Of a stretch of 64,000 bases of DNA, positions 1 to 8,605 are shown in pieces. Where the stretch lies: positions 1 through 64,000 of the forward strand of contig CAZNOG010000004.1 in NCBI GenBank assembly GCA_964574635.1. Direction: 5' to 3'. Numbering within the stretch: the first letter of the stretch is position 1; each line of letters begins with the position of its first letter. Both the position numbers and the translations under genes were made by a program. This stretch comes from CAZNOG01 sp964574635 (GTDB taxonomy: Bacteria; Bacteroidota; Bacteroidia; Flavobacteriales_D; Cryomorphaceae). Under the pieces are notes generated by a model. That model saw nothing but the letters and a program-made list of their open reading frames with translations, was not told where the DNA came from and did not search any database.

Positions 1-49
1 GTTAGTACAGTTTGGGTTCTATAACTTTGTCCGATCATTTAGGGGGTTG

Positions 50-1813
50 TTACATAAAACCACTGTCTTTAAAAACAATGCGCAAAGGCCTGTCTTTGGC
101 AATGGCTTTGGCGAAATCTTCATCTATGCCAGTATCGAAGCAAGCATAAAGCGAATCCCCGGCTACTTTGAATACCTGCTTGCCCGACACTTCTACCTGC
201 TCAATTTTAAGCGATAGGGGTAAGCCCCAATCCAACATTACTTGCGCCAATAAATCATCGGCAGTGCGGTCTGGCTTTACATTGTCTGCAAAGAGTTCTA
301 AGTTGCCTTGATCATAGTCTTGCGGCTTGTAATAGACATCTTGCATATTGCTGCTGTCTAAGCGATAGACACGGAAGCCATAATCGATATCTGCATTGGT
401 TTCTTCTTTGATTTTATCGTTAGCTCTTTTGATTCTTTCTAAACTCAAATCAGAGAGTGTTTTGAACCCATCTCTATAGGGTGCACTCTTTTCTTCAAAA
501 GGTTCAGGTAATTGAACCATAATGAATTTCCTGTTCTTTTTATCGTTGCTGTTTAATTGGTTAATCGCTTGTGCAGTGGAAGAAGATCCCGCAAAAAAAT
601 CAAGGATAATTCCTTCTTCACCCAATCCCATATTCGCTAAGTACTCAATGAGTTTAGTGGGTTTTGGATAAGAGAAATACGCATTAGACCCAAATAATTC
701 TGCTATTTCACGTGCTCCATCGTCATTTGACGCAACATTATCAAGCCATGTGTTTGGAAGTAATCCTTCTAATTCTGAGAGGAATATTTTCTTCCTTGGC
801 ATTCCTTCTCCACCCCTTGGAATTACTAAACGATTGTCCTTCACTAATTCATCAAAAGTCGACTGAGAACAAGACCATTTAGCTGTAATTTTTCTTCCAT
901 TAGGCATGGTTAATTCATACTCTTTATTAGAAGAATTTGCAGGACGAGCTAATGGACCTGTTTGATATAAACCACGTTCGTCATTATCTGGATTGGCAAA
1001 GCTCTTCTTGATAAAATCATCAGAGAAAGGAACTCTAAAGAACTTTAGGTCAGGTAAACTTTTTGTGTAAACAAGAATAAAATCATGAACTGGTGCGATA
1101 TTCTTCGCAAGATTTGCTTGAGTCTTTCTTCTTCTCCAAACTAACCGTGTTAGAAAATTAGTTTCGCCAAATATGTCATCGCAAATTCTTTTGAGGTTGT
1201 CGACTTCACTATCATCAATAGAAATAAAGATTACACCATCTTGGGTTAGTAGATTCCTTGCCAACTTCAATCGTGGATACATCATGCTTAACCAATCTGA
1301 GTGATAGCGCCCTGCGGTTTCTGGGTTGGCTACCAAGCGTTGGTTGTACTCGTCTTTATTACCACTAACCACTGACCACTCATCACTATCCATCGTGAAG
1401 TTGTCTTTGTACACAAAGTCCTTTCCAGTGTTGTAAGGCGGGTCTATGTAAATCATCTTAATCTTACCCAAGTAGCTTTCTTGCAGTAGCTTGAGTACTT
1501 CTAAGTTGTCGCCTTCTATGTAGAGGTTTTCGGTGTTGTCAAAATCCACGGAGTCTTCTCGTACAGGTCGTAGGGTTTTGGTGGTGGGTAGGTTGGCGGT
1601 TACTATTGCTTCCCGTTTCCCCGGCCACTCCAAGCGGTAACGCTCTTTGGGCCCTTCTACCACGGCATGGCTTAGCTCTTGCTTCAGCAGGTCAAAGTCT
1701 ATGGCTTTGCCTTCTGCACTTTCCGTAACGCAGTTAGGGAAGAGGGCTGCTAACTTTTCAAAGTTTTCGCTGACAAGGTCAGGGCTTTTCATGTCAAGGT
1801 TTTCTTTATTCAT
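50..1813 (-). CDS. mod: Type III restriction-modification DNA methyltransferase (Mod subunit)
   Basis: Predicted adenine-specific, S-adenosylmethionine-dependent DNA methyltransferase of 587 residues. The catalytic motif DPPYNTG lies at residues 124-130 and the SAM-binding motif DFFAGSSST near residue 405. This order, catalytic before SAM-binding, and the N-terminal ENLYIEGDNLEVLK block are typical of type III Mod proteins, which recognise the target for both methylation and cleavage. The partner Res nuclease usually lies just downstream, which here is beyond the window's left edge. The gene is visibly AT-richer than everything to its right, with AAA/ATT-rich codons, so recent transfer is likely. 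A heptamer tandem repeat sits 17 bases before the start codon. The family call is firm; target sequence and presence of Res are unknown. Confidence 0.93.
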   Translation of the reverse strand: MNKENLDMKSPDLVSENFEKLAALFPNCVTESAEGKAIDFDLLKQELSHAVVEGPKERYRLEWPGKREAIVTANLPTTKTLRPVREDSVDFDNTENLYIEGDNLEVLKLLQESYLGKIKMIYIDPPYNTGKDFVYKDNFTMDSDEWSVVSGNKDEYNQRLVANPETAGRYHSDWLSMMYPRLKLARNLLTQDGVIFISIDDSEVDNLKRICDDIFGETNFLTRLVWRRRKTQANLAKNIAPVHDFILVYTKSLPDLKFFRVPFSDDFIKKSFANPDNDERGLYQTGPLARPANSSNKEYELTMPNGRKITAKWSCSQSTFDELVKDNRLVIPRGGEGMPRKKIFLSELEGLLPNTWLDNVASNDDGAREIAELFGSNAYFSYPKPTKLIEYLANMGLGEEGIILDFFAGSSSTAQAINQLNSNDKKNRKFIMVQLPEPFEEKSAPYRDGFKTLSDLSLERIKRANDKIKEETNADIDYGFRVYRLDSSNMQDVYYKPQDYDQGNLELFADNVKPDRTADDLLAQVMLDWGLPLSLKIEQVEVSGKQVFKVAGDSLYACFDTGIDEDFAKAIAKDRPLRIVFKDSGFM

Positions 1814-1829
1814 CAGCTTCTTTGTTTAA

Positions 1830-1871
1830 TTGACCATTGACCATTAACCATTAACCATTGCCAATTGACAA
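1830..1871. repeat. Heptanucleotide tandem repeat, six units of TTRACCA type
   Basis: Six consecutive 7-base units read TTGACCA, TTGACCA, TTAACCA, TTAACCA, TTGCCAA, TTGACAA. The tract lies 17 bases upstream of the methyltransferase start codon, in its probable leader or promoter. The first four units are nearly perfect and the last two have drifted. Such tracts are scattered in many Bacteroidota genomes, so the position may be chance, but a unit-number change here would alter promoter spacing. Confidence 0.8.
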
Positions 1872-2095
1872 TTAGTAAAGTTAGGTGATGTGAGGTCTAA
1901 TTTTTTCATGCTCCAAATCTTCCTTTGCTCCCGTATTGGATGCATTTGAGTGCAAGTTAGTACTTGTTTTTTTTATTCGGCACCGTTAATGGTTTTACTC
2001 CAAGCCACCGCTCTCGTTTGAACAATTTCGCCACAACATATGGAAAGTGACCCTCCAATAGCAAGGGTATAGTGTGCGAAACCAAAAGAAAGGAC
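1872..2095. other. Intergenic junction between low-GC methyltransferase region and GC-rich core
   Basis: No gene is seen. The base composition changes across this stretch from AT-rich, matching the methyltransferase, to the GC-rich composition of mnmE and beyond. It is therefore the likely right boundary of an acquired segment, although no attachment-site direct repeat or integrase is visible in the window. Confidence 0.5.
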
Positions 2096-3487
2096 TCACT
2101 TCCCAATACAAAACTTGCTGAAAATATTCCCCAGCAGGTCGTCCGTGGTGACTTCCCCGGTGATTTCGCCCAGGTGGTGGAGGGCCCGGCGGATGTCGGA
2201 GGCGAGGAAATCGCCGGTGATGTCGGTGGCCAGGCCCCGGGCCACGTCGTCCAATGCCGACAGGGTTTTTGTCAGCGCGTCGTGGTGGCGGGCGTTGCTC
2301 ACCAGCACGTCGCCTTCCTCCACCGAAAGGGATCGGGCCACTTCAGACAGGCGGGCGTGGAGCGCGTCCATACCGGCGCCCTTCTCGGCCGAGATGAGTA
2401 GGGGAGGATCGCCGGGAAAACGATCCGCGAAATCCCGCTTTTCCTCCTCGTTCAGCATGTCCACCTTGTTGACCAAGGCGATGAACTCCCTGTCTTCCCC
2501 CGTCTTCATCTTCACCTCGGCGATGGCGCCCGCCAGGGCTTGGGCGTCCATGTCGGCCGTGGCGTCGATCAGGTAGAGGATGACGCTCGCCTTGCCGGCG
2601 TGCTCGAAAGCCTTGCGGATGCCGATGCGCTCGATCTCGTCGGCCGTGTCGCGGATGCCCGCGGTGTCGATGAATCGGAAAAGCACCCCGTCTATGGTCA
2701 CCGTATCTTCGATGGAGTCACGCGTAGTGCCCGCAATCGACGACACGATGGCCCGGTCTTCTTCCAGCAGGGCGTTCAGCAACGTGGACTTCCCCACGTT
2801 GGGGGCGCCGAGGATGGCCACGGGAATGCCGTTTTTGATGGCCCGACCCGCGGAAAACCCTTGCACCAATCCCGCGGTGGCCGTGCGCAGCTCTTCCACC
2901 AGCTCCCTTAAGTCTTCCCGATCGGCGAATTCCACGTCCTCTTCCGAAAAATCCAGCTCCAACTCGATCAGGGAGGCGAAGTGGATGAGGCGCTCCCTCA
3001 GTTCGTTGATCTTTTTCGAGAAACCGCCCCGCATCTGGTTCATGGCCAGTCGGTGAGACGATTTGGTAGAGGAGGAAATCAAATCGGCGATGGCCTCCGT
3101 GCGGCTCAGGTCCATCTTGCCGTTGGCGAAGGCACGCATGCTGAACTCCCCCGGGCGGGCAGGACGGCATCCGGCGGCGGTGAGGGCCTGCAGAATACGG
3201 CCTTGGATGTACTGCGAACCGTGGCAGGAAATTTCCACTACGTCTTCGCCGGTGAAGGACCGCGGTGCACGGAAAACCGCGAGCATGACCTCGTCGATCA
3301 ATTCACTGCCCTCCCGGAATTCTCCGTAGTGAAGGCTGTAGCCCCGAGCGCCGGCGAGGGATTTCGAAAACAAGGGGTCCACGGCCGACAAAGCCCTGGA
3401 ACCGGAAACGCGGATCACCGCAATGGCGCCGGTTCCGGCCGGCGTGGATATGGCGCAAATGGTGTCGTGAAGGTCGATGAACTGCAT
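2096..3487 (-). CDS. mnmE: tRNA uridine-5-carboxymethylaminomethyl modification GTPase MnmE
   Basis: Works with MnmG to install the carboxymethylaminomethyl group on the wobble uridine of certain tRNAs, in the cytoplasm. The 463-residue length is normal. The N-terminal folate-binding domain begins with DTICAISTPAG, followed by a helical region that carries the G domain: G1 GAPNVGKS at 227-234, TTRD at 254-257, DTAG at 274-277 and NKVD near 340. The essential C-terminal FCIGK is intact. The start was chosen because family members begin just before DTI. A TACCTTTG promoter box ends only four bases before the ATG, so the mRNA may be leaderless. Transcribed away from the lipoprotein gene at 3646. 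Confidence 0.98.
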   Translation of the reverse strand: MQFIDLHDTICAISTPAGTGAIAVIRVSGSRALSAVDPLFSKSLAGARGYSLHYGEFREGSELIDEVMLAVFRAPRSFTGEDVVEISCHGSQYIQGRILQALTAAGCRPARPGEFSMRAFANGKMDLSRTEAIADLISSSTKSSHRLAMNQMRGGFSKKINELRERLIHFASLIELELDFSEEDVEFADREDLRELVEELRTATAGLVQGFSAGRAIKNGIPVAILGAPNVGKSTLLNALLEEDRAIVSSIAGTTRDSIEDTVTIDGVLFRFIDTAGIRDTADEIERIGIRKAFEHAGKASVILYLIDATADMDAQALAGAIAEVKMKTGEDREFIALVNKVDMLNEEEKRDFADRFPGDPPLLISAEKGAGMDALHARLSEVARSLSVEEGDVLVSNARHHDALTKTLSALDDVARGLATDITGDFLASDIRRALHHLGEITGEVTTDDLLGNIFSKFCIGK

Positions 3488-3491
3488 GGTG

Positions 3492-3499
3492 CAAAGGTA
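3492..3499 (-). promoter_or_regulatory. Bacteroidota -7 box (TACCTTTG) for mnmE
   Basis: TACCTTTG on the minus strand fits the TAnnTTTG consensus of the Bacteroidota primary sigma factor. It ends four bases before the mnmE start codon. Transcription starting about seven bases downstream would give an mRNA with almost no leader. Confidence 0.55.
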
Positions 3500-3645
3500 C
3501 GCTTATCGGCTTTGGGAAGGACGCCCCGGCGGAGGTTGCCGCCCCGCCGTCCGGCAGGGGAGCGGGGGTGCGATTGTTCACTATTCGTGAGAAGGTCGAT
3601 AAGGCGGTAAACAATCACATTTTAACCACAAAACCCTACCTTACA

Positions 3646-4143
3646 ATGAAAACCGAAAAAATCAAATTCCTGCCGGTTGCCTGCTTACTGTCCCTCTTCG
3701 TCTTGGTGGGATGCAAAGACGACAAGGATGAAGATCCCCCCAAACCCAAAACCAGAACCGAACTGCTCACGGCCCACCAATGGGTGCGTCAGAGCATGAA
3801 CATCAGCCCGGCCATCGATTACGACGGCGACGGAACTCAGGAAAACGACCTCTGGCCCTACATCCAATCCTGCACCAGAGACGACTTCTATTTTTTCACC
3901 ACTTCCCTCGTGTACACCCTCGAAGAAGGCGCCACGAAGTGCGATGAAAACGACCCCCAGGTCATAGAAACCGGATCTTGGACGTGGAATTCCGACGAAA
4001 CCGTCCTCACCGTCTCGCCAAACGGATTCCCCACCGAGGAAGTGCCCGTGGAAGAACTCACCGAATCCAAAATGGTGTGGAAAGAAGTGCTCGTTTTGAA
4101 CGGCGTGACGTACACGCTGATCACCGAGTTGGTGAAAAGGTGA
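3646..4143 (+). CDS. Lipocalin-like lipoprotein, function unknown
   Basis: A 165-residue predicted lipoprotein. The N-terminus has a short basic stretch, a hydrophobic segment and the lipobox LFVLVGC, followed by an acidic KDDKDEDPP linker. The rest (LLTAHQWVRQS..., SWTWNSDETVLTVSP) resembles the small lipocalin-like domains common in Bacteroidota lipoproteins, where a lost-weight Trp strand precedes a printed 'threshold' strand. The ATG at 3646 was preferred over the upstream in-frame ATG at 3568 because it places the signal peptide at the N-terminus. A strong bidirectional terminator follows. The substrate is not predictable. Confidence 0.75.
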   Translation: MKTEKIKFLPVACLLSLFVLVGCKDDKDEDPPKPKTRTELLTAHQWVRQSMNISPAIDYDGDGTQENDLWPYIQSCTRDDFYFFTTSLVYTLEEGATKCDENDPQVIETGSWTWNSDETVLTVSPNGFPTEEVPVEELTESKMVWKEVLVLNGVTYTLITELVKR

Positions 4144-4175
4144 TCCATACCGCACAAACGCACGTACGCAAAATA

Positions 4176-4200
4176 AAAAGGGGGCCGACGGCCCCCTTTT
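4176..4200. terminator. Bidirectional intrinsic terminator
   Basis: GGGGGCC and GGCCCCC pair around a GAC loop and are flanked by A-rich and T-rich runs on either side. It separates the convergent genes ending at 4143 and 4222 and can serve both strands. Confidence 0.85.
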
Positions 4201-4221
4201 GTCTTTTCCGAAATCGGCGAA

Positions 4222-5805
4222 TCATTGCTTCACGAAGCGGATGGCCGCATTCCCTTGGGGAGATTCGGTTTTCAGTACGTACAACCCGTCTTCCAAAGAC
4301 GTGAAGTCCAAACGCGTTTCCCCGTTGTGGATGGCGGTGCGCTTGGTCAGCACGAGACGTCCCGAAGCGTCGTACACCGAAATCGTCACCTCGCCTTCCA
4401 GAGGCAAGCGCAAAACGAGTTCCCCGTCGGTGGGGTTGGGGTACACCGCACCTGACGTGGCAAGGACTTCCGCCAATCCGTCGGGCGCGGCGCAAGTCAG
4501 TGAAGGCACGCCGTTGGGTGCGTCCAGTTGGGTGCCGCAGTAGCCTTCGTAGTTCACGATGACCAGAAAATCGCCGCCGGAGTCGGTGTTCCACGTGATG
4601 CTGCACCCGTCGCCGTCGTTCCACGAGGCCACCACCTCGCCGGAGGTTTGGTTTACCACCGTGTAGTTGATTTCGTAATCGCCCGAGCCTTCGCCGGTGC
4701 ACGCCGAGAATTCGTAGTACACGTCGGCCGGCAAATCGGAGAGGAGGTAGGAGGCTCCGCCGTATACGGGATTGGTCAGCGTGGCGGTGGGGCAGGCTTC
4801 GCCCGGTTCCGGAACTGGAATTCCCCCTTCCACCTCATTGAACTCGGAGATGGGATTGCCGAAAGACACTTCGCAGGGCACGGTGCAATCGCCGTTTACC
4901 ACGGCCACTTCTTGGGAGCACGTGGGCTCGTCGAGATCGGTGAGGGTGAGAATGACTTCCCCTTCTTCGTCAAAGGGCCCCACGATGTACGCGCTCGAGG
5001 CGGTGACTTCCACCGTGTTGGAATTGAGTGAATTGGTGAGTGAGTACGTCTTTCCTTCGGGCACGTCTTCGATGTTCACGTACAAGACCCAAGACGCGTC
5101 TCCGCAGGTGATTTGCCCCGGAGTAACGGTGGGATAGGTGCATTCCAAGCAGGAGAGGGGGATTCCCGGCAGGCTCACCGCGTCGAATTTGATGTAAAAT
5201 TGGTCGGTGGATCCGAAGTGCCGAAAAGCGATGTGGATTTCCTGCCCTTCGTAGGCGCTCATGTCGATCACGCGCTCGTGCCAGTCCGGGCCCGGGGGCA
5301 GGGTTTCCACGAAAAGCTCGTCGGTGAAATCGGAGGGATCTTCGTTTCCGGTGGTGGATACGTAAATGCCGTATTGATCGGCGGCGATGTCCGGGTCTTG
5401 GGCCGCCACCCTGTACATGAGCGACATACCGGGGTCTACGACCATGGCGGGCGTAATGAGGTAGTTGTCGGGCGTCAACGCGCCCACGCCGCTCAACCAC
5501 GAGGCGGAAGCGGCCGAATACTCGCCGTCCCACGCGGAGTTGGGCACGTTGTAGTGGAAGAATCCGAACCCGTCGCCGTCCGCGTCGATCATGGTCCAGC
5601 AGGGAGGGGGAAATTCTCCCTCGAAAGATTCGAAGGTGATTCCGCCTTTGGGATTGTCGTGAGCCTGCGGTGAATCGGGTTTCGTAAAGGCCTCGGCGCT
5701 CGGTGCGTGGAGGGGTGATTCTTGGGCGGTCGCCGCGGTAAAAGCCAGGGCCGCCACGGCTGTGAGAAAGACCGGTGTACGCATAACAGTGTAGAATAAT
5801 CGCAT
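4222..5805 (-). CDS. Secreted adhesin-like protein with type IX sorting domain
   Basis: A 527-residue protein (from the first ATG) with a signal peptide ending near TAATAQ. The first half holds a choice-of-anchor-J/cleaved-adhesin type fold (GGITFESFEGEFPPPCWTMIDADGDG, then WLSGVGALTPDNYLITPAM and YIKFDAVSL). A cysteine-bearing middle region follows, and the C-terminus is a type A sorting domain of the type IX secretion system: YPNPTDGELVLRLP, then VYDASGRLV and a final RFVKQ. It should be exported and anchored or released at the surface. An in-frame ATG at 5784 (MRTPVFLTAVAAL) is an equally good start and gives a tighter signal peptide. Binding partner unknown. Confidence 0.85.
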   Translation of the reverse strand: MRLFYTVMRTPVFLTAVAALAFTAATAQESPLHAPSAEAFTKPDSPQAHDNPKGGITFESFEGEFPPPCWTMIDADGDGFGFFHYNVPNSAWDGEYSAASASWLSGVGALTPDNYLITPAMVVDPGMSLMYRVAAQDPDIAADQYGIYVSTTGNEDPSDFTDELFVETLPPGPDWHERVIDMSAYEGQEIHIAFRHFGSTDQFYIKFDAVSLPGIPLSCLECTYPTVTPGQITCGDASWVLYVNIEDVPEGKTYSLTNSLNSNTVEVTASSAYIVGPFDEEGEVILTLTDLDEPTCSQEVAVVNGDCTVPCEVSFGNPISEFNEVEGGIPVPEPGEACPTATLTNPVYGGASYLLSDLPADVYYEFSACTGEGSGDYEINYTVVNQTSGEVVASWNDGDGCSITWNTDSGGDFLVIVNYEGYCGTQLDAPNGVPSLTCAAPDGLAEVLATSGAVYPNPTDGELVLRLPLEGEVTISVYDASGRLVLTKRTAIHNGETRLDFTSLEDGLYVLKTESPQGNAAIRFVKQ

Positions 5806-5927
5806 GGTGATGGTTTTGGTTTAGATGCTGTTTTTCACCTCAAAGCAAAAGAAAAGAATCCTTTCGGACAAATGGAACGGAGAGGAAATTTGCACATTCA
5901 GCCGGGAACGCCTCCTTTGTGACGACC

Positions 5928-5942
5928 CACCCACAAAAACCC
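5928..5942 (-). repeat. Dispersed intergenic motif GGGTTTTTGTGGGTG, copy a
   Basis: Exact copy of the 15-base motif on the minus strand, in the gap upstream of sucD. It continues with GGGTCGTCAC, matching the copy at 42274 for 24 bases in all. Confidence 0.85.
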
Positions 5943-6113
5943 AAAAAATATGCACGCACACACGTTCGGGCGCGTGTACGCGTGGTTTTATGCGATTGGC
6001 GCTCAGGGTGCCGAAGCGAAGAGGCGTGTAGGGTAGGGAGATGAGGGATTTTGTGGGTAGTACGTCGGGAGGGAAATCACGGCAGTGGGTGACGAGACCG
6101 GTGGCCCGAAAAC

Positions 6114-6144
6114 TTTGCCGCTGACGCTCAAAAACGTAGATTTG
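6114..6144 (+). promoter_or_regulatory. sucD promoter (TTTG, 19-base spacer, TAGATTTG)
   Basis: TTTG at 6114-6117 and TAGATTTG at 6137-6144 are separated by 19 bases, which fits the Bacteroidota -33/-7 promoter arrangement. The start codon of sucD follows about 50 bases later. Confidence 0.6.
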
Positions 6145-6194
6145 TGCGATTTTTGCCCGCGGGCACAACAAGCAAACTAAGCACACAATCACTT

Positions 6195-7073
6195 ATGAGC
6201 GTACTGGTCAACAAGGATTCCAAAGTATTGGTTCAAGGCTTCACGGGGAGTGAAGGAACGTTTCACGCAGAACAGATGATCGCCTACGGCACCAACGTGG
6301 TGGGCGGAGTAACTCCCGGAAAGGGGGGACAGACCCACTTGGGACTGCCGGTTTTCAACACCATGGCCGACGCCGTGCGCGAAACCGGCGCCGACGTGTC
6401 CATCATTTTCGTGCCGCCGCCCTTTGCCGCCGACGCCATACTCGAAGCCGCGACCGAGGGTATCAAAGTCATCGTGACCATCACCGAGGGCATTCCGGTA
6501 TCCGACATGGTGAAGGTGAAGCAGTTCGTGAAAAGCCGTGATTGCGTGCTGATCGGGCCCAACTGCCCGGGCATCATCACCGCCGATGAAGCCAAAATCG
6601 GCATCATGCCCGGATTTATCTTCAAGAAGGGCACGGTGGGCATCGTGTCGAAATCGGGTACGCTTACCTACGAGGCGGTGGATCAAATCACCAAAGCCGG
6701 CCTGGGGCAAACCACGGCCATCGGCATCGGGGGCGACCCCATTATCGGTACCACCACCAAGGAAGCGGTGCAGCTGCTGATGAACGACCCGGAAACCAAG
6801 GGCATCGTGATGATCGGAGAAATAGGCGGAAACCTCGAGGCCGAGGCCGCGCGGTGGATCCAGAAACACGGCACCAAGCCGGTGGTGGGTTTCATCGCCG
6901 GAGTGACGGCGCCGGCGGGGCGCACCATGGGGCACGCGGGTGCCATCGTGGGCGGAAAAGACGACACCGCCGAAGCCAAAAAAGCCATCCTGCGCGAATG
7001 CGGCATCCACGTGGTGGATTCACCGGCCGATATCGGAAAGAAAATGGCGGAAGTGCTCGGCGTGAACGCCTGA
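6195..7073 (+). CDS. sucD: Succinate-CoA ligase, alpha subunit
   Basis: Alpha subunit (292 residues) of the succinyl-CoA synthetase that converts succinyl-CoA, phosphate and nucleoside diphosphate to succinate, CoA and NTP in the citric acid cycle. Visible features are the CoA-binding start (SVLVNKDSKVLVQGFTGSEGTFHAEQM), the ligase region GIVSKSGTLTYEA and IGIGGDPIIGT, and the phosphohistidine loop GHAGAIVGG near residue 247. The start at 6195 gives the usual N-terminus; an upstream in-frame ATG at 6144 overlaps the promoter. The beta subunit gene sucC is not adjacent, as is common in Bacteroidota. A strong terminator follows. Confidence 0.98.
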   Translation: MSVLVNKDSKVLVQGFTGSEGTFHAEQMIAYGTNVVGGVTPGKGGQTHLGLPVFNTMADAVRETGADVSIIFVPPPFAADAILEAATEGIKVIVTITEGIPVSDMVKVKQFVKSRDCVLIGPNCPGIITADEAKIGIMPGFIFKKGTVGIVSKSGTLTYEAVDQITKAGLGQTTAIGIGGDPIIGTTTKEAVQLLMNDPETKGIVMIGEIGGNLEAEAARWIQKHGTKPVVGFIAGVTAPAGRTMGHAGAIVGGKDDTAEAKKAILRECGIHVVDSPADIGKKMAEVLGVNA

Positions 7074-7102
7074 TGATCGTTTATGAAAGCAAAAGGTCAA
7101 TG

Positions 7103-7130
7103 AAAAAGCCGGCGTGAAGCCGGCTTTTTT
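7103..7130 (+). terminator. Intrinsic terminator after sucD
   Basis: GCCGGC pairs with GCCGGC around GTGAA, extended by A-T pairs, and is followed by six T residues. It lies 30 bases past the sucD stop and, with its A run, could also terminate the convergent gene at 7156. Confidence 0.9.
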
Positions 7131-7155
7131 GTTTCGTTTGTTGCGGAAGGCGGGA

Positions 7156-7962
7156 TCAGCGCACGAACACTTTTCTCACGGATTCTTCACCTTGGTGGTG
7201 CAGCCTGAGGAGGTACACTCCCGCGTTCAGTCCCGTGACGTCCATGGAAGTTTGGGCGGAGGAGGTGATTCCCGCGGCCACTTCCCGACCGGTGATGTCG
7301 CGCATGCTGTACTCCGTACCGGGCGACGTGCCTTCGAGGTAGAGCACGTCTTTGCAGGGGTTGGGATACACCCGCACTTCCTCGAAGTGGGCATCGGCGA
7401 CGGAGGTCGCTTCGGTAAATCCCATTTCGTCGATTTGGATTTCGGCCATGCCCGGGGCGAAGTCGCCCACTTCGGCCCACACGCGGATGACGGCGTGGGT
7501 GATCACCGGCTCGATTTGTTCGAGTTCGATGGTGACGGGCGTCCATTCGATGTGCGCGCCGGAGGTGTTCCAGTCCTGCACGTGTACTTGCTCTTCGCCG
7601 TTGTAAAACACGATTTGCACGCCGACCACGCCCATTTCCGTGTAAGATTTAATGTAAAATCCCAGGGCCGGGGGAACGGCGTCAAGGTCTATGGCGGTTC
7701 TCGCGAACTCCTCGTACATCACGGTTTCGATTTTCATGCTGTACATGCCTTCGTAAGAATCTTCGTCTTTGGTCACGCCGGAGCCGGTTGTCACCCATCC
7801 GTCGGGCACCTCGATCGACGAAGTGTCGGGCACGTGCCAATTTTCGAATCCGCTGTTGGGAATGGCGGGCCATTGTGCCGAGGCCGGAACAGACGCCGCG
7901 ATCCACAACACCAACGCCGCCAAGATGAGTTTCGGAAATTTAAAGGTAGAATGTGTTGTCAT
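7156..7962 (-). CDS. Secreted protein with type IX sorting domain
   Basis: A 268-residue protein. Signal peptide: KLILAALVLWIAASVPASA. The body starts PNSGFENWHVPDTSSIEVPDGWVTTG, a jelly-roll carbohydrate-binding or PCMD-like pattern, and ends in a type IX sorting domain with VRVYPNPCKDVLYLEG, MRDITGREV and a closing VRKVFVR. The ATG at 7962 is preferred to the in-frame ATG at 8022 because it puts the signal peptide near the N-terminus. It is convergent with sucD. Exported to the cell surface by inference; ligand unknown. Confidence 0.8.
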   Translation of the reverse strand: MTTHSTFKFPKLILAALVLWIAASVPASAQWPAIPNSGFENWHVPDTSSIEVPDGWVTTGSGVTKDEDSYEGMYSMKIETVMYEEFARTAIDLDAVPPALGFYIKSYTEMGVVGVQIVFYNGEEQVHVQDWNTSGAHIEWTPVTIELEQIEPVITHAVIRVWAEVGDFAPGMAEIQIDEMGFTEATSVADAHFEEVRVYPNPCKDVLYLEGTSPGTEYSMRDITGREVAAGITSSAQTSMDVTGLNAGVYLLRLHHQGEESVRKVFVR

Positions 7963-8056
7963 GGAGGTCTGCTTTGGTTGTAGTACAATAAATTTAATGA
8001 ATCCCTTCTTCCATCGCAACAATTGTACCGCACATTAATTTCCACCCTGACCTTGT

Positions 8057-8140
8057 CCCCAACCCCGACACGGGCGACGTGGGACGCGGAAAGGGGAGGA
8101 GCCCCCGACGTGGGGCGAGACGCCTGAGGTGGGGTTGGGG
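8057..8140. repeat. Long GC-rich hairpin element
   Basis: CCCCAACCCC at 8057-8066 is the exact reverse complement of GGGGTTGGGG at 8131-8140. The arms extend inward with CGGGCG facing CGCCTG, and a second hairpin, GCCCC/GGGGC, lies inside at 8101-8116. It lies in a 359-base gap (7963-8321) that has no other recognisable feature apart from the leader of the csbD-like gene. It looks like an interspersed foldable repeat rather than a terminator, as no T run follows. No second copy is in this window. Confidence 0.65.
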
Positions 8141-8321
8141 ATTTTCCCGGTTTCTGTGGATTTTAATCCATACAAATCCGCACTCGAAAGGGGTTTCCGG
8201 CACAGGCGCCGCGCATTCAGTGATTTTATAATCAGCGCGTTGAGCGCAATTCCATTCGGCCCGGTACATTCCTTGCCTTTAGGGTAGAGACATACATTGT
8301 TAAACCCAAAAACCTACTACA

Positions 8322-8513
8322 ATGGGATCTACAACAGATAAGATCAAAGGAAACTGGAACGTGATCAAAGGAAAACTCAAACAGCAATACGGAGACTTGA
8401 CCGACGACGATCTGAGATACGCCGAAGGAAAAGAAGACGAACTGCTGGGAAGACTCCAGAAAAAAACGGGAGAGACCAAGGAAAACCTCAAAAAATTCAT
8501 CGACCGAATCTGA
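8322..8513 (+). CDS. CsbD-like stress-response protein
   Basis: A 63-residue, highly charged protein of the CsbD family: it opens with TTDKIKGNWNVIKGKLKQQYG and continues with LTDDDLRYAEGKEDELLGRLQKKTGETKE, the family's two characteristic blocks. CsbD-like proteins are small, soluble, abundant in general stress and of unknown mechanism. Single gene, with a hairpin about 90 bases downstream. Confidence 0.93.
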   Translation: MGSTTDKIKGNWNVIKGKLKQQYGDLTDDDLRYAEGKEDELLGRLQKKTGETKENLKKFIDRI

Positions 8514-8605
8514 GTCGGTGTGAGGATTCCACCGAAACCCCGGCAACGGACCATTACATAAGTCCACCGGAAATACATTCATGACTTTCGAGCTATGAAT
8601 CAAAG

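Larger units (their letters stand above)
5806..6194. other. Divergent intergenic region upstream of sucD
   Basis: 389 bases between divergent genes. It contains one copy of the dispersed 15-base motif in reverse orientation at 5928-5942, a near-copy in forward orientation (GGGATTTTGTGGGTA) at 6045-6059, and the sucD promoter. No open reading frame here has family resemblance. Confidence 0.6.

Noticed and set aside
1830..1871. Heptamer tract as a CRISPR array
   Set aside because: Units are 7 bases with no spacers and no cas genes in the window.
2718..3170. Long frames antisense or out of frame to mnmE, and the same over sucD, folP, ligA and the kinases
   Set aside because: High GC content creates long open frames in other phases; none has a domain, signal peptide or start context.
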